This document shows positions 37,081-49,462 of a stretch of DNA of 64,000 nt, in pieces. Source of the DNA: Thuidium tamariscinum (lineage: Eukaryota > Streptophyta > Bryopsida > Hypnales > Thuidiaceae). The stretch covers positions 6,386,001 through 6,450,000 of the forward strand of contig OX344757.2 of NCBI GenBank assembly GCA_947034885.2, written 5' to 3'. Position numbers and translations under genes: made by a program. The notes beneath the pieces were generated by a model that worked only from the letters and a program-made list of their open reading frames with translations, was not told the origin of the DNA and ran no database searches. The first letter of the stretch is position 1. Each line of letters starts with the position of its first letter.

Positions 37081-38689
37081 AATACCAACTTTGAAATTTT
37101 GGGTCAATATAGTTATGAATTTATGAAGTGATATGTTCAAAAGAGTTAGTAGGCTACCCCATAACGAACAAAAACTGTATTCAATATGCTCATTTTAATC
37201 ACCTAAAGTAGTCACAATAATTTCTAATGTACAAGGTTATAAAAAGTCACTTCCTACAATGATTTACATTGAAAAGTAGGATGTTCCTAATGATGTCACT
37301 TATCACTCCATTGGTATCAAGGTGGACAATTAATTGTGGTCAAAAAAATTGTCATGGGGTCATTAGATGTCCATTATAGGTCATTTGCCGGCAACAAGTT
37401 GTTTTATCTTATAACTTAGGATGAAGTCAATCTCGTTGTAACATCTCTTTCCTTTGTATCCAAGGACAATACTTAGGGAGAACCTCTAGTTAGTTCATGT
37501 AGATAGTTTCGTTGGATTTGTTTTTAAATTTTGTGTGTGGATATTTTTGTATTTTTTGAGAGTAATTGGTATGTTTTTTTTATAGTATTTATGTTTCAAT
37601 TTGTTGTTTTTGTATATATTTTTATCAAGTTGGAGTGACTTTTTGAGTAAATTTTTGAAGTTGTTAAATTCAATTAGTAGTGGTTGGGTTGCAATCTAGT
37701 CCAAGTAGGTGAGTTTGGTCATATAATTAGTAAGTCAAATAGGTTGGTTATAAGGGCCAGTAGTTTAGTCAAGTAGGAATTCAATGAGTCTTGTGATTCC
37801 AAATAGTGTGCGTCCAAGTTGGTAGTTGAGCAACTATTGGGAGAGTATATAGTCATCCTCTCTAATTGGAAATTCACCCATTGTTGAGAGTATGCTAGTG
37901 TGAGTCCTAGCCAGGTAGGCTATGCGTTTTTGTTTTGTTTTTGTGAGTGTCCTAGGTTGGACAAAGAATTGTTTCCAAGTTTAGATGTGTAAATGTTTCC
38001 TAGCTGGGGAATTTGCGTGTGCATTGAGTATGTGTTAGTGAATGAGAAATGATGGAGAATCAAAGAAGTTGGTGATGAAATTTTGAGTGTTAATGTGGTG
38101 GATTAAACTGTTGCTAGTTGGAAATCAAGGGCCGGAGAAATTGAGTGAATAAAGTACTTGAGTGTATCTAATTAGATTTTGGAAAACAACATAAAAATTA
38201 TAAATGGTGATTTTATCACCAATATGATCAATAGAAATATATATTTTATAAAATGTGAATAAAGTTAGAAGTGCAATGTCATTGTAGTCTGAGTGATTGT
38301 TAATTTTTCAAATTGGGTCATGGTTTCCTATTTTGGAATTGTGTTATCTATTTTAAATATTAATCCATTTAGTATAGATTTCCTACTTGACCATCTCCCT
38401 TGGAACAAATTTATTATTCTAATAGGGTAGTTTCTGAATAGGTCATTGTCCTTCTTCTACAGTTCATTGTTAGTAGCAAATGGAATTGGGAAAAAATTTA
38501 TAACATCAAAAAGAAATAAAGTGATTTTTTTAATTTTCTATAGTTAGAATAAAAAATATAAAAAAGAACTCCATATTTTAGAAAACAGTTCTATATCAAT
38601 TAAAATGACAGGAAAATAGCTAATAATTCTTTAAAAATCTAAAATGTTTTTCAAGAATTGAACACTAAAATAATGGTAAAAGAAAACTT
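37081..38689. other. Gene-free AT-rich stretch
   Basis: No coding content or clear repeat ends; a patch near 37540-38060 is T/G-skewed. Confidence 0.35.
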
Positions 38690-39195
38690 GTCCGCTCGCT
38701 CACCTCCTTGAAGTCATTCCAAGGATGCAGGAAAAGAAAAGCCCCTTGTTTTGTGCTTGATTAATTTACCTTAGGCACCCATCCTATGTAGTGGTTATTC
38801 TTTTGACGATTTTGTGCAAAATTTTTTTGGCCTACCATTAAGTGTATAAGAAAAAAACAATAAAATTTTGGATGAATTTGCTAATAGATGTTAATTTTAA
38901 AAAAAATGATGGATGAAATTTCCAAATGATGGATGAAAATAGAATGATAGATATGTATTATGTGTTAGTATGATCTTTTCTATCCAATATATGGATGAAT
39001 GTTGAGATTTGGAGCTCCACAATAAAATGGAATATTGCCACTTTGGCACTTCACAAGAAATGGAAAAAAAAAACCCACCTGATCCCATGTAATTGGGGAC
39101 CTTTGATTGCAAATATGATTTTCAAATTTTCAAATTTTCTTCCATTTCATTTGTGTCAAAAAGAATTTGCAAATTTTATCATGCATGGAAAATAA
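38690..39195 (+). repeat. Dispersed mosaic repeat family R2, copy 3
   Basis: ATCTTTTCTATCCAATATAT and ATTGCCACTTTGGCACTTCA match copy 1; GAAGTCATTCCAAGGAT matches it in inverse. Confidence 0.5.
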
Positions 39196-39232
39196 AATTT
39201 CAGCATTTTCACAAGGGCCCCTGAGCAACGAT

Positions 39233-39455
39233 GCTAGTGTGTGAGCATGAACATGCGAGTATGTGAGCTTCTAATATGTATATAAGTAGATATACTACCA
39301 CCTTTGAAAGTGTTTATAAAAAAATACCTATAATATAGGTATCTATAATATAAATATACTTTTTTTATAGAAGGTTTCTATAGTATAAGCACCTATACTA
39401 TAAGTGCATCATCTTTGAGGCTCATAAGCTCACACTTCTATGCTCACATACTAGC
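39233..39455. mobile_element. GCTAG-ended MITE, copy 2
   Basis: Begins GCTAGTGTGTGAGCATGAAC and ends GCTCACATACTAGC, with the same palindromic ACCTATAATATAGGT-type core as copy 1. Confidence 0.65.
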
Positions 39456-39870
39456 AACCCTAGACTCGTGAGTTCACCCTGGTCAAAATAAAATAATGCA
39501 CCCAGGAAATCTTGAAGAAATTAATTCTGGTGTACCTCAGGTTGGTTATAGTTTACACTCAAGTACAGGACTGGAAGTTACTGACATTATTTTATTTATT
39601 TACGTTTGTGTACTTTACATTCCTTTCAGTTGTCTTCAGTTCTCAGCATTTAAAAACTTACATTTAAGATGGGGTTGATTTGGATCAGGGTTAAATGGCC
39701 TTTAATTTGATCCCCTGCAGCCCCTGCAATTGAGGATTGCGTACAGTTAACGTAAAATCCGGCCCATGGAATGGGACCAGCAGGGTAAAACTCGTGGTAC
39801 GCGGGGGTAAAAGTAAAAAAGTCCCCTATTTTGTCCCATGTTTACGGGGATGTTCATGACTCCTCCTTGC

Positions 39871-40272
39871 TAAGAGCATCCCCACGGGCCTCAGGGAACG
39901 CTGCAGACTCGGGGACTGGCCGTGCCTGAGCCACACTGCTTACCCCACGGGAGGCACGGCCAAGCAGAAAGAGTGGCCGGGCCCGGCCAAATTCAATGAT
40001 GGCTCGGCCAAATGGTGTGAAGTTGGCTGGGCTCGGTGTGCTTTTAAAAATGATTTAAATTTTCCTTTCGAGGTACTTTAGCATTGACTAACGGCTTGTT
40101 TTCTTGGAATCCTCGATAAAGTACCTTGAAGTCCAAAATTGTTTGTTCCCCGTGCTCGTTTGGCATGTTGGGGTGGGGGAAATTTCCTTGGCCGGGCCCA
40201 GGCTCCTTGAATGGCTCCCCAAGCATCCCCTGGCCGTGTCTTGCTTTTACGCAGCCAGTGGGGATGCTCTAA
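39871..40272. mobile_element. MITE with GAGCATCCCCA ends and TAA duplications
   Basis: TAA GAGCATCCCCACGGG on the left, AGTGGGGATGCTC TAA on the right. The interior is GC-rich with GGCCGGGCCCGGCC-type runs, unlike its AT-rich surroundings. Confidence 0.7.
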
Positions 40273-42499
40273 GGTAAGAGGTCCTATAATGGACCATCTA
40301 AGGGCTGAAACAGAATTTTAGGGAGGTAAACGTTCTAGAAATGTTTTTTAGTAAATTTTTCTTGAAAGAAAAGTAGAATTGACATTTAACCCAAATTGTT
40401 TCATATTTTTCTGACCTTTTTAGAATTAGTTATCAAATTTTGAAGTTGAAAGGGCATAGGGCTCTAAAATGGTGCCCTAGCTAAAATGTACACTGTCAGT
40501 ACACTACTGAAAGCTATGAAAAAACAGCATGTACAAATATTGTACATTTAAGGTAGGGTACCATTTTAGAACCTGCTCCACTTAAGAGCCTTCTACCATA
40601 ATTTGGGTTTTTTGATTGCAAATATGAATTCAGAATTTGCAAAAAGAAATTTATGCAAAAAATTAAAAATGTAAACATTTATCTTAGGATAAATCCAACC
40701 TGCTAATCTCACTTTGTGGGACAGGTTTAATGGCCTCCATAAACTGTGGAATGTTAGAGGAGTCCAATGTGATTTTTGGGATGACAAAAGAAGAATTTGT
40801 GAGAGGTTGTAAAATAACATGTTTCATCCATTTCAGGGGCTTGTGTAGATGTCCAAAAATTTACTAATTTTTTTTAGGAATCGTATGCCTCAAATCACAC
40901 AAAAAAACCCTTATAAGGAAGATATATTCATTCCTATCCATGCACCCAATATTATTCTCACCTATCATTAGGATACATTCTAGAAAGAAAATCATTGGTT
41001 GCTAAAATCCTCTAAGATACATGAGGGAGGAATTCTTAAAGTGATAAAAATGGATATGTGTACTTTAGAATACTTTGACAACTTTTACCTCCTTGTTTAA
41101 GATTGATCTAGATTAGAGACATGTACATGATCTTTTAGGAACTTTGGGCTGATTGATGAAATGAATCTTATTGAGTCTAGTTTCTACTTCAATTTCAAAA
41201 TTTTCTAAAATTAAATGTTTTATTGAATATTGAACATTAAACCTTTGACATTGATTTGTTGATTTCTTATTTAGAATTAAATGTAGAGATTTTGCTCAAA
41301 ACATAATATTCTTAACTATAAAATGCACTTGAAGAGAATTTTTTTGAGGTTTTTAAAGCTAATTTTGAATTAAATATAAAATTATTTTTACTTTATCTTC
41401 AAAAAATCATTGCTGAGGAATCTAAACAATCTATGACTTATAGAAGACATGATTTTATCACTTAAAAAAAAATTCACCCAAATTTAGTTGCAAAATGGAC
41501 ATTTTAAAGCTATAGTGGAGTGTTTGAACTATTGTGGTGATTGTATTGAAATGTAATATTTTGATAAAATAAAATTTACAAAAATAGATTAATAACACCA
41601 CTAATGATTTTCTTAAATATTCAAAGTAGTCAAAGTAATTAAAACAATTTCAAATCAATCAATGTAAACAAAAGTCAAGTTTTATATATAACCCCCCCTT
41701 GAATTTTCCACTTTTTTTATAACACCAATAAAGAAGATACATTGCCTTTGTAAAGGTATCTAAATACTAAAATATGGATATAAAATATCACCTTAATAGC
41801 TACAAATAGAGTACATTTTTTGTTTTTTGATGAAGTGTAGCATGCAATGAAATAATGAAGAATGAAACCCTAGAGCACCCTTGTAGTAGGTCACCAAAGA
41901 GCCCAAACACTGGCAATGGGGGGGGGGCTTGGTTGAGTTTCTTCCCTATGGTAGACATGCCAAGCTGAAAAAAGAAATAGACCACACCAAGTTTTGAAGA
42001 GGGTAGTGGCAAATGTTGTAGCCTCTATAGCTGCACTATAAAAATTGACAACATTATTACTTTGTGACATTATTTCCACTACACTACAGCTTGAAAATAC
42101 CAAAATCATAGAAGAAACAAAGAAAAACAAATTGAACTAGATTAAATGGTAATAGGCTTTGTCCTTCTTAGACTTAGGGTAGAGGATTCTTAAACCAACA
42201 AGGGTTCTAAAATGATTTGAATATACTCACAATGATGATATATTCTGAGATGTAAATGCACGCCATTGTACAATACATGCCTCAATTTTTATTTATAAAA
42301 TGGGACTTCACACATGTCTTTATGGTCTTTATGGTCTCAAATGACACCATGCATACTTTTGAACCATTAAAAAACAATGTTGGTTTTAGAACCTTTTACA
42401 TTCCTTACTAGAGAGGGAATTTGTCTTGTTGCATTAGAAAATAATCATATTTTGTTTTCATTAGATGAAAGTCTTTGGAAAGAAAATTGGACCACTCCC

Positions 42500-42550
<51 letters not shown>
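42500..42550. repeat. (TTG)17 microsatellite
   Basis: An uninterrupted TTG run in non-coding DNA; no open frame uses it. Confidence 0.9.
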
Positions 42551-42551
<1 letters not shown>

Positions 42552-43267
42552 AGTATGGTGGTGGCACTAGTAGAAACATGCAATTTGTATAGACTTCACT
42601 TATAGTATTTCACAACTTAAGATGTTTAAATTAATATTTATCTCTAGATTAATTTGACCTTCATGTACCAAAGTCACATATAGAGTTAATTTTTCAAACC
42701 TAAAGGAGGGACACATGTCACTAAAGTCCAAGTGACCAATTTCATTCAATATATGGGAATGTACTTGTGAAAAATTCTCTAAAATTTTCATGAATGAAAT
42801 TAATATTGAAAACACATGATTATCCCTTTAGTTTTTGGAAATTTTTATGGCTAATAATTTTTCTTGAATCTTGTGGTATCAATTTTGAGTTTACTATTAT
42901 TTTGAGAAAAAATAGGCGTTTAAATATTAACAAAAATCGAATGCAAATATGTCTAAGCTTGTACACTATATATATAAATCAAAGGATAGAAATCTTGTTC
43001 TATTCAAAAGACAACTCTACCACTTCAAGTATTGATCCTTTAGAAACAACTTCGATAATTGAATAAAATAAATCATTTTAGAATCATCTTAATTAGAATT
43101 AAAAATTTTGAACCCAGGCAAAAGAAATTCATATGGAAATATCTAGTGTTCAATCCAAAAATAATGATTAGATTTTTGTTACATTTGGTATTAATGAATA
43201 TTAAGTACAAGATCCTATGGTTAGACTACTAACAATTTTTTTAAATTTTTAAAAAAATAAATGAAAT

Positions 43268-43315
43268 AAATTCCATTGTAGAGGAAGAGAGTACAAAGCC
43301 ACCAGCCACAAGCGG
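43268..43315. repeat. Segment shared with 28305-28350
   Basis: Second copy of the TACAAAGCCACCAGCCACAA segment; no coding frame nearby is recognisable. Confidence 0.4.
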
Positions 43316-44436
43316 CATGGTAAATTTTTATTTTTATTGTTTATGGATGAATGCAACAGAAATGACAGTTTTGAGTGTTTTTTGACAGAAAAATGGTCTT
43401 AGTCCTTCAAGGATTAAGGGCTAGTTATGGGCTGTTAGGAACCACAGAAACATTTATGTCTTCAATTCTGCAGATGTGCTTTCAATTTCCTACTGTGGTC
43501 ATGCCAAGAGAATTATTGAAACATTCTGAAATGGTCCTGATCTGTGACATTAAAATGGCCGAGTTTTCATCCAATTTTACTACAATTAAACCTCCAACTC
43601 ACTGTCCTAATTATCAAAGAATAAAACCCAGCTTGTGCATCATTCTCAATTTCTCATCTTTGACAATAAAAACTTGCCATCATAATTGCAATTGCCTTGC
43701 ACAAGTTGCTGCAGCCTGACAAATCAAATCAATAAAATGGAGCATGCTCAAAAATTGTACTCACCAATCCTCTTACTCAGTCTGCTCTCTTAAGAGCTGA
43801 TTGCCTTTTGGGAATGAAGCTAGAACTCCTTGAAACAATTTCCAGTAAGTTTTTACACAAAGAAAAATGAAATTGGCATGTTATCCAAGTTGTTTCATTG
43901 ATTTTTCTGGGACCTTTGTGGAATTTGTTACAAATTTTTGAAGCTGAAATGCAATGATTGTTACAAGCACACACCTCTTGCATGCAATGTACTGTATTAG
44001 TATATCGAAGAAAGCAAAATGTACCTCTTTGTTATCGAACACTTTTTGAGTGTGGTTGCTATTAGAGCAAACTACTTCACGAGAGAAAATCTAGACACTC
44101 TGGAGGGTTGCTAAGAAGTGCCAAAAGGGCTCAAGATTACATTTATTTGGCATAGACAAGAATTTTTCTCCTATAGATGGTGCACCAAGTGCCATCTACG
44201 TAAGTACAACCAAATGTCATAGCCTTGGTACATGAGCACTTTTGTCCAATTGGAGGAAAGGTGTAGAAAACTCACATATTCTAATTGACAGTGAAGATAT
44301 TCACACAAGTTGAATTGCATCTTTGTTAGAGATGTGCTTTTTCTAGCTCACCAAGGTTTTGGGTTTATGGCTTTGCATATAGAGTGGCTTGTCAAACTGT
44401 AGCAGCCTTCTGGAAAGTCTAAATTTTCTCTAATGT

Positions 44437-45405
44437 TTAACCCCTCATTGCTGCAGGGGACGAAAAGTGTCCTCACAGCCTGGCAGTCCGATTCAAATTG
44501 CTATAGCTTTTGCATCTGAAGTCCAAATTCAATAAAAATTGTCGGAAAAGTTACACATACTAGTCTAGTTTGTGTGGTAAAATTTTAAAATCAATATAAG
44601 ATATACAGATGATTTGGGAGCCAATCAAAGTTCACAGGTTTAATTTGAGTTCACCATTGCAGTTGATGGCTGCAACTTTGAGCGCTTGTATCTCCTTCAT
44701 ACAAAGTTTGTTTTCAATAATATTTGCTGGGTTACATTCCTCTACAAGTTTAGTTATTGTGGTCAAATTTTCAAAGAAATCCAAGTTGTTTTGAATGCTT
44801 GGAAGCAATTCAAAGTTCAAAAACCTAACATTTCTGGATTACAATGAACTTCAACGGCTTCTTTCTTCCTCATACAGTGTTAGTTTCAAATTATTTTTTG
44901 GAAAGTTGTGCATTCCAATCTAGTTTTTGTGACTGAAATTTCATAGCAATCCAAGAAGTTATGAGTGGCTGAGAGGCATTTTAGTAGGAGGTTCAGTTGT
45001 AGATGTGTTTTTTGCACACTTTTTTGTTATTTTTTTGACATTTCAAAGTCATTTTGCAAACACAATGAGTCAATTCAATGAATTTTTTTTCCACCAATGT
45101 GTTTACATGTTCATTTTGAAGCACTTTCTAGTTCAAAGTTTTTACATTTGATTAGGTTTAGAAATCAAATTTGACCTCCAAATATGTTTTCAGAACATTT
45201 TCAGCATCTTTTTTCAACACTAAAACATTATAATCTTTCAATGTATGCGGTCAAATGACTTAAAATTTTAACCACATCATCTAAAACATGCACACTACAA
45301 GATTGTACGGTTAAGATCTTCATAGCTTAGTCTCATATAGACTTATGCAGCTTGAAAAGTAAGCAGTTTTTAAGTGCAGTTGGACTTCCAGTGATGAGGG
45401 GTTAA
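44437..45405. mobile_element. TTAA-bounded element, 969 bp
   Basis: Ends TTAACCCCTCATTGCTG and, inverted, TTAACCCCTCATCACTG. The interior differs from family 1. No transposase frame, so probably non-autonomous. Confidence 0.65.
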
Positions 45406-45954
45406 CATCATTTTGTTTCAACTCCCACAGGGACTGAGCTTTCAGTTGAAGCTGCAGGGACCGTAACCTTGAAGTCCAATCTACTCAGCAGGTCATGTAA
45501 GTGGTAAGCTTCCAGAGCAAGCCAAAGCTGGAGAGGAAGTTCGCCTGCAAATGAAGAGTCTTAACAAATCAAAACCATCAATCTCTGATTTGGTCAGCAT
45601 GGACGTCGATCAAGCTAACAATTTATCTCAAATGCATGTGAAGTTTGATACATGGATTAAGATGAAGACACTATGTAGAAAATAGCAAATTTTCTGTGCA
45701 AGTTTTTCTGCATGTTTGGAGTAAAGAAAATTTAGGTGAAACTGTTTATGTAGACTCTGATAGCATGGTCCATGTAGATTGCAAGAAGATGACAACATTT
45801 TCTACTTCAAGAGGAAAAAATACATTTGAAAGCAGAACTAAATAGACTTGAATCTCTCTCTAACAAACGTCTAGTGTTGTTTGAAATTCGATCTTCGTCA
45901 GGGTAGTACTAAACTAAACACAGACAGTGTGTTCCATGTCTAGCTAGGACAATA
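45406..45954. other. 3' flank of ASR copy A, no gene seen
   Basis: Gene-free stretch between a TTAA-bounded element and the stop codon of ASR copy A; it probably holds the 3' UTR of copy A at its right end. Confidence 0.4.
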
Positions 45955-46694
45955 TTAATGATGGTGATGGCGTCCGTGGTGATGGGCACCACCCAGATCC
46001 GGTTCTTGCTTGTAAATTGAGTTCGCTTGGTGATGCTCATAGAGAGCATACCCTCCCTGCCCTAGAGCTGCAGCCTCTGCAACTTGAGCTTCAACATGGT
46101 GTCGATGTGCATGAGCAGGATCCACTTTCTCTTCGTGCTTCTCAAACTGGATCACAAAAAACATTTCGACATCATATCAAAATTAGGATCACTCAGATGC
46201 TTCTCATCGAATATCATACCAAGACAGATCGAAGCAGCTTGCAAATATTGCAACTTTCGATAGATCTCCAAAACTTGTGCAACAAACACATCAATCATCA
46301 CATGAAATTGGATTCCATTTTCAAAAGATCGATTACAACAAGATCGAGAATGTTGTAGATTGCAGGAACTTACAGCAGCAAAAGCAACAGCTCCCAGAGC
46401 GCCCATCTCCGCACGGTGCTCGTTCTGCCGATGCCGGTGCTCCTCTGCTTGCAGATACTGCAACTCTTGGCCAGGATAACCTCCATAGCCGCTCGGCTGC
46501 TGGTACGGCATCACTTGTTGTCCATACCCCGAGTAGGGACCTGGCTGTCCATACACAGGAGCCATCTGTTGCCCGTATGGATATGGAGCAGTCGGGGCTT
46601 GCTGCAATGGATCGTAGATATATGTCGGAGCGCCGTAACCATACGACGAGGACTGGTTGCTACCATTGTGCCCGTGATGGTGATGATGCGACAT
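45955..46694 (-). CDS. ASR: ASR (ABA/WDS-domain) protein, copy A, 2 exons, 170 aa
   Basis: Exons are 46694-46374 and 46146-45955, with a phase-0 intron of 227 nt bounded by GTAAGTTCCTG and TGATCCAG. The start MSHHHHHGHNG is His-rich. Residues about 15-80 form a Tyr/Gly/Gln/Pro low-complexity segment (PYSGYGQQVMPYQQPSGYGG). The ABA/WDS domain follows: EEHRHRQNEHRAEMGALGAV, then across the splice FEKHEEKVDPAHAHRHHVEA, QVAEAAALGQGGYALYEHH and a His-rich C-terminus. ASR proteins are small, hydrophilic, zinc-binding proteins induced by drought, salt and ABA. They act in cytosol and nucleus as chaperone-like protectants and in some cases as DNA-binding regulators. Typical ASRs lack so long a GYQP segment. 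The gene is head-to-head with copy B, 1,117 bp between ATGs. Confidence 0.93.
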
Positions 46695-47811
46695 AATTAA
46701 CCACTACTGCGCGCTAAGGTCTTCAAATCCTCAAGACCCAAATCTACTTGCACACTTTTGAAAACAATTCCTGAAGCCAAAACGCAAAATTCTCTCCTCA
46801 ATTGCCCACAATTCACAAGCAGACAAGCTTGAATTCCCAAACCTGAAACACTGAAACTGACCCAACCACGCAATCGACAGCCCTGTTGTCAGTAAGATAC
46901 ATGAGATACCGCAGGATAGGTGACTGTTGGTTTATATCAACAATGTGAGCCCATACTGTATCCAGTTCCCAGGCACCTCAGAAGCAGCGTTGGATGTGAA
47001 TTGAAGCGGCTTGTGAGTCGGTGCACTAAGTTAGAGAAGGAGGAGAACACGGTTATTCTTTAAGGCAGGTGGGTGCCACGAAAGGCGGATTAGTTAGCTG
47101 CGGAGATGACGTACATTAGACAAATGAGAGGCTTTTCTAAGAAAGTTTCAGTTCCCGAAACAGTGGCGGCACCTTGCGTCCACCGACCGCGGCTGTGCGT
47201 CCACGGGAAAGGAAGGTTCGGCGTCGCAGGCGCCAGGCAGCGTTCGGCCGGCCGGTAAGATTTGTTTGTCTTTTGTCTTTTTCTTTATTGGCTCACAAAC
47301 GAACAGAAGTTTCCTTGTAAAGAAGGGGACGCCACCAAGTCCAAACGAAGAGTCCGGTAAGCTCTCTTGGAAGAGCCTCCAGGCTCCCGAAGTCTCGTAA
47401 CTCCAGCTTCGGGACAATTGCTTGCCGTGTTAACTTCCCAAACCTTCCCTCACTCACTCACTCACTCACAAGCCGCTTTAATTTCCACAAGGTAACGCTG
47501 CTTCACGCCACACGAGGGCGGTGCTTGTGCTCACGAATAGTTTCATATATAGTTGTGCCGGCAACCGAGCTCATGCATCGAGCTCACTCCACCAGCGTTT
47601 GGGTTAACATATTTACGGGATTCAGAATTGCGGGAAATCAGAGTTGAGTTGCGAGAGTAGTACGTCTTCAACTGAATAGTTGTGAGAGGACCTTAGTCTT
47701 GAATTGAATACACTCGTTTCTGGCGTGAGTATTCTTGAATTGCTGCGAGAGTGAGTTTGGGTTTTTCGAAACAGACTTGAAGTATCTTGAAGGATTTGGC
47801 AGAAAGTGATT
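46695..47811. promoter_or_regulatory. Shared divergent promoter region of the ASR pair
   Basis: Each gene has a TATA-like site: gene A at 46930-46938 (GATATAAAC on minus), gene B at 47544-47552 (CATATATAG). Just upstream of each TATA lies the same block in gene-sense orientation, ACTCACAAGCCGCTT then AACGCTGCTTC, at 46981-47019 for A and 47464-47504 for B. A DRE/CRT core ACCGAC sits at 47182-47187, ACGT cores near 47107 and 47662, and a (CACT)5 run at 47451-47469. DRE and ACGT cores fit drought and ABA control but are short and could be chance. Confidence 0.7.
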
Positions 47812-48528
47812 ATGTCGCACCATCACAACCACCACGGACACCATGGCCACCACGGCCAGTCGTCGTCCTACGGTTACGGCGCTCCTTCCTATAACTACGA
47901 TCCCTTACAGCAAGCTCCGTATGGGCAACAGATGGTTCCTGCATACGGCCAGCAGGCTCCATATGGTGGGTATGCACAGCAAGGTCCCTACTCTGGGTAT
48001 GGACAACAAGTGATGCCGTACCAGCAGCCCAGTGGCTATGGAGGTTATCCTGGTCAAGAGTTGCAGTATCTGCAAGCAGAGGAGCACCGGCATCGACAGA
48101 ACGAGCACCGCGCAGAGATGGGTGCGCTTGGGGCTGTTGCTTTTGCTGCCGTAAGTTCCTGCAAACTGCCTCCCGATCTGCTTGTAGGAAATTAGGAAAT
48201 GCAAACAAATCTCATGTGATTCTGTGTTGTTGCCAATGCAATTAAGTTGTTTCTGTCTTGGTATGATGTTTGATGAGAAGCATTTGAGTGACCCTAATTT
48301 TGATGTCTAAATGTTTTTGTGATCCAGTATGAGAAGCACGAAGAGAAAGTGGATCCTGCTCATGCACATCGACACCACGTTGAAGCTCAAATTGCAGAGG
48401 CTGCAGCTCTAGGATTGGGAGGGTATGCTTTACATGAGCATCACGAAGCAAACAAAATTCGGAAGCAAGAATCTCATTTGGGTGGTGGACACCATCACGG
48501 ACGCCATCATGGACATCATCGTCATTAA
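47812..48528 (+). CDS. ASR: ASR (ABA/WDS-domain) protein, copy B, 2 exons, 179 aa
   Basis: Exons are 47812-48150 and 48328-48528, with a phase-0 intron of 177 nt (GTAAGTTCCTG ... TGATCCAG). ATG 47812 is preferred because it gives MSHHNHHGHHGHHGQ, matching copy A. A Tyr/Gly/Gln/Pro segment (residues about 17-85) precedes the ABA/WDS domain: EMGALGAVAFAA, then YEKHEEKVDPAHAHRHHVEA and QIAEAAALGLGGYALHEHHE. The C-terminus is GGGHHHGRHHGHHRH. It is slightly longer than copy A through extra AYGQQAPYGG-type repeats. The His clusters are the expected zinc-binding feature. Expected roles are those of ASR proteins: dehydration and ABA-linked protection in cytosol and nucleus. The start lies about 260 nt downstream of a TATA-like CATATATAG. 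Confidence 0.94.
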
Positions 48529-49462
48529 ATAGGAACTATTTTTTTTTGGGTAGCAGGCTTAGTAACTTAGAACTTTAGATATGTACAGACAACTTCGTAT
48601 TTTGCGTTAGCTTAAAAATTTGTCACGGAAGTGACTAGTAGTCATAGGTCAATACTTGGCCTCGCCATTACACCTACTTGTATGGAGTCACCTCCACATC
48701 TGCAGAGATGTCTTTGCAATTGTATATGTTACACTCGAAATGGCAAGCTAAGAGAGTTTACGGATCAAACAAGCACGCTCCTCCACAATCATCGAAAATG
48801 ATAATACCCTAACTATTGGATTATATTCTGTTTTCAGCATGCACTACCGAGAGAAATTCTCTGTATTTCCTCAACTATATGGAGTTTAGGTTATCGTTAA
48901 CCAAAACTCTGATTCTGACTTGTAGAGGACGTGTTAGATGTTGTATTAGATTTACAATCTATTGTATATTGATAGTGTTGATACGTATTGATCCTCACAT
49001 GCCAGACAGAAAACTAAGTTAACTGTAATCGTCAGCATCGGTCCTTGCTACAGTAGGTTGTTTGAAACGTCCAAATAAAGGAGGTGGGTCTCTTTGCTGC
49101 AACAACTACGTGCGTCAGTATAAGACAAGTAGAAGGTAAGGAAGTTCTAGTAAAGAGATAGCTTACATCGCAAACCTTCGGTGAGATCCTGACTACAAAT
49201 TCAAACTTCAACTACGCCTACCGAGATGCCATCAAAATCAGCAATTCCCAGCACATAAAATGTTAACAGGTTGGTGATCGAAAAGTCTCAGGAAGAAAGC
49301 ACTCGAGGCCAAAAACACTTCCACTGATATCTGAGACTGTAATTTGACATCCTTCAGCTATCAAAGGGACGGTGCAGAGTAGTCACAGGTATATGAATCC
49401 ATCCGCAAAACCCTAATTGGCTCTCGCATAACTAGGGTTGGCTTATTATTCTACATGAGCTT
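48529..49462. other. 3' flank of ASR copy B, no gene seen
   Basis: Probable 3' UTR of ASR copy B at the left, then unique-looking sequence. Short open frames have no recognisable domain. Confidence 0.4.

Larger units (their letters stand above)
40273..44436. other. Gene-free AT-rich stretch
   Basis: Contains the TTG microsatellite, the 43268 repeat segment and an R2-like fragment near 40600-40790. Open frames at 41800-42130, 42794-43066 and 43375-43719 lack recognisable domains. Confidence 0.4.

Noticed and set aside
42500..42550. TTG run as a poly-Leu/poly-Cys coding tract
   Set aside because: No supporting open frame or splice context; simple microsatellite.
46152..46373. Extension of ASR copy A reading past exon 1
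   Set aside because: It reads into the intron; the ABA/WDS domain continues at 46146 after a clean GT..AG junction, as in copy B.
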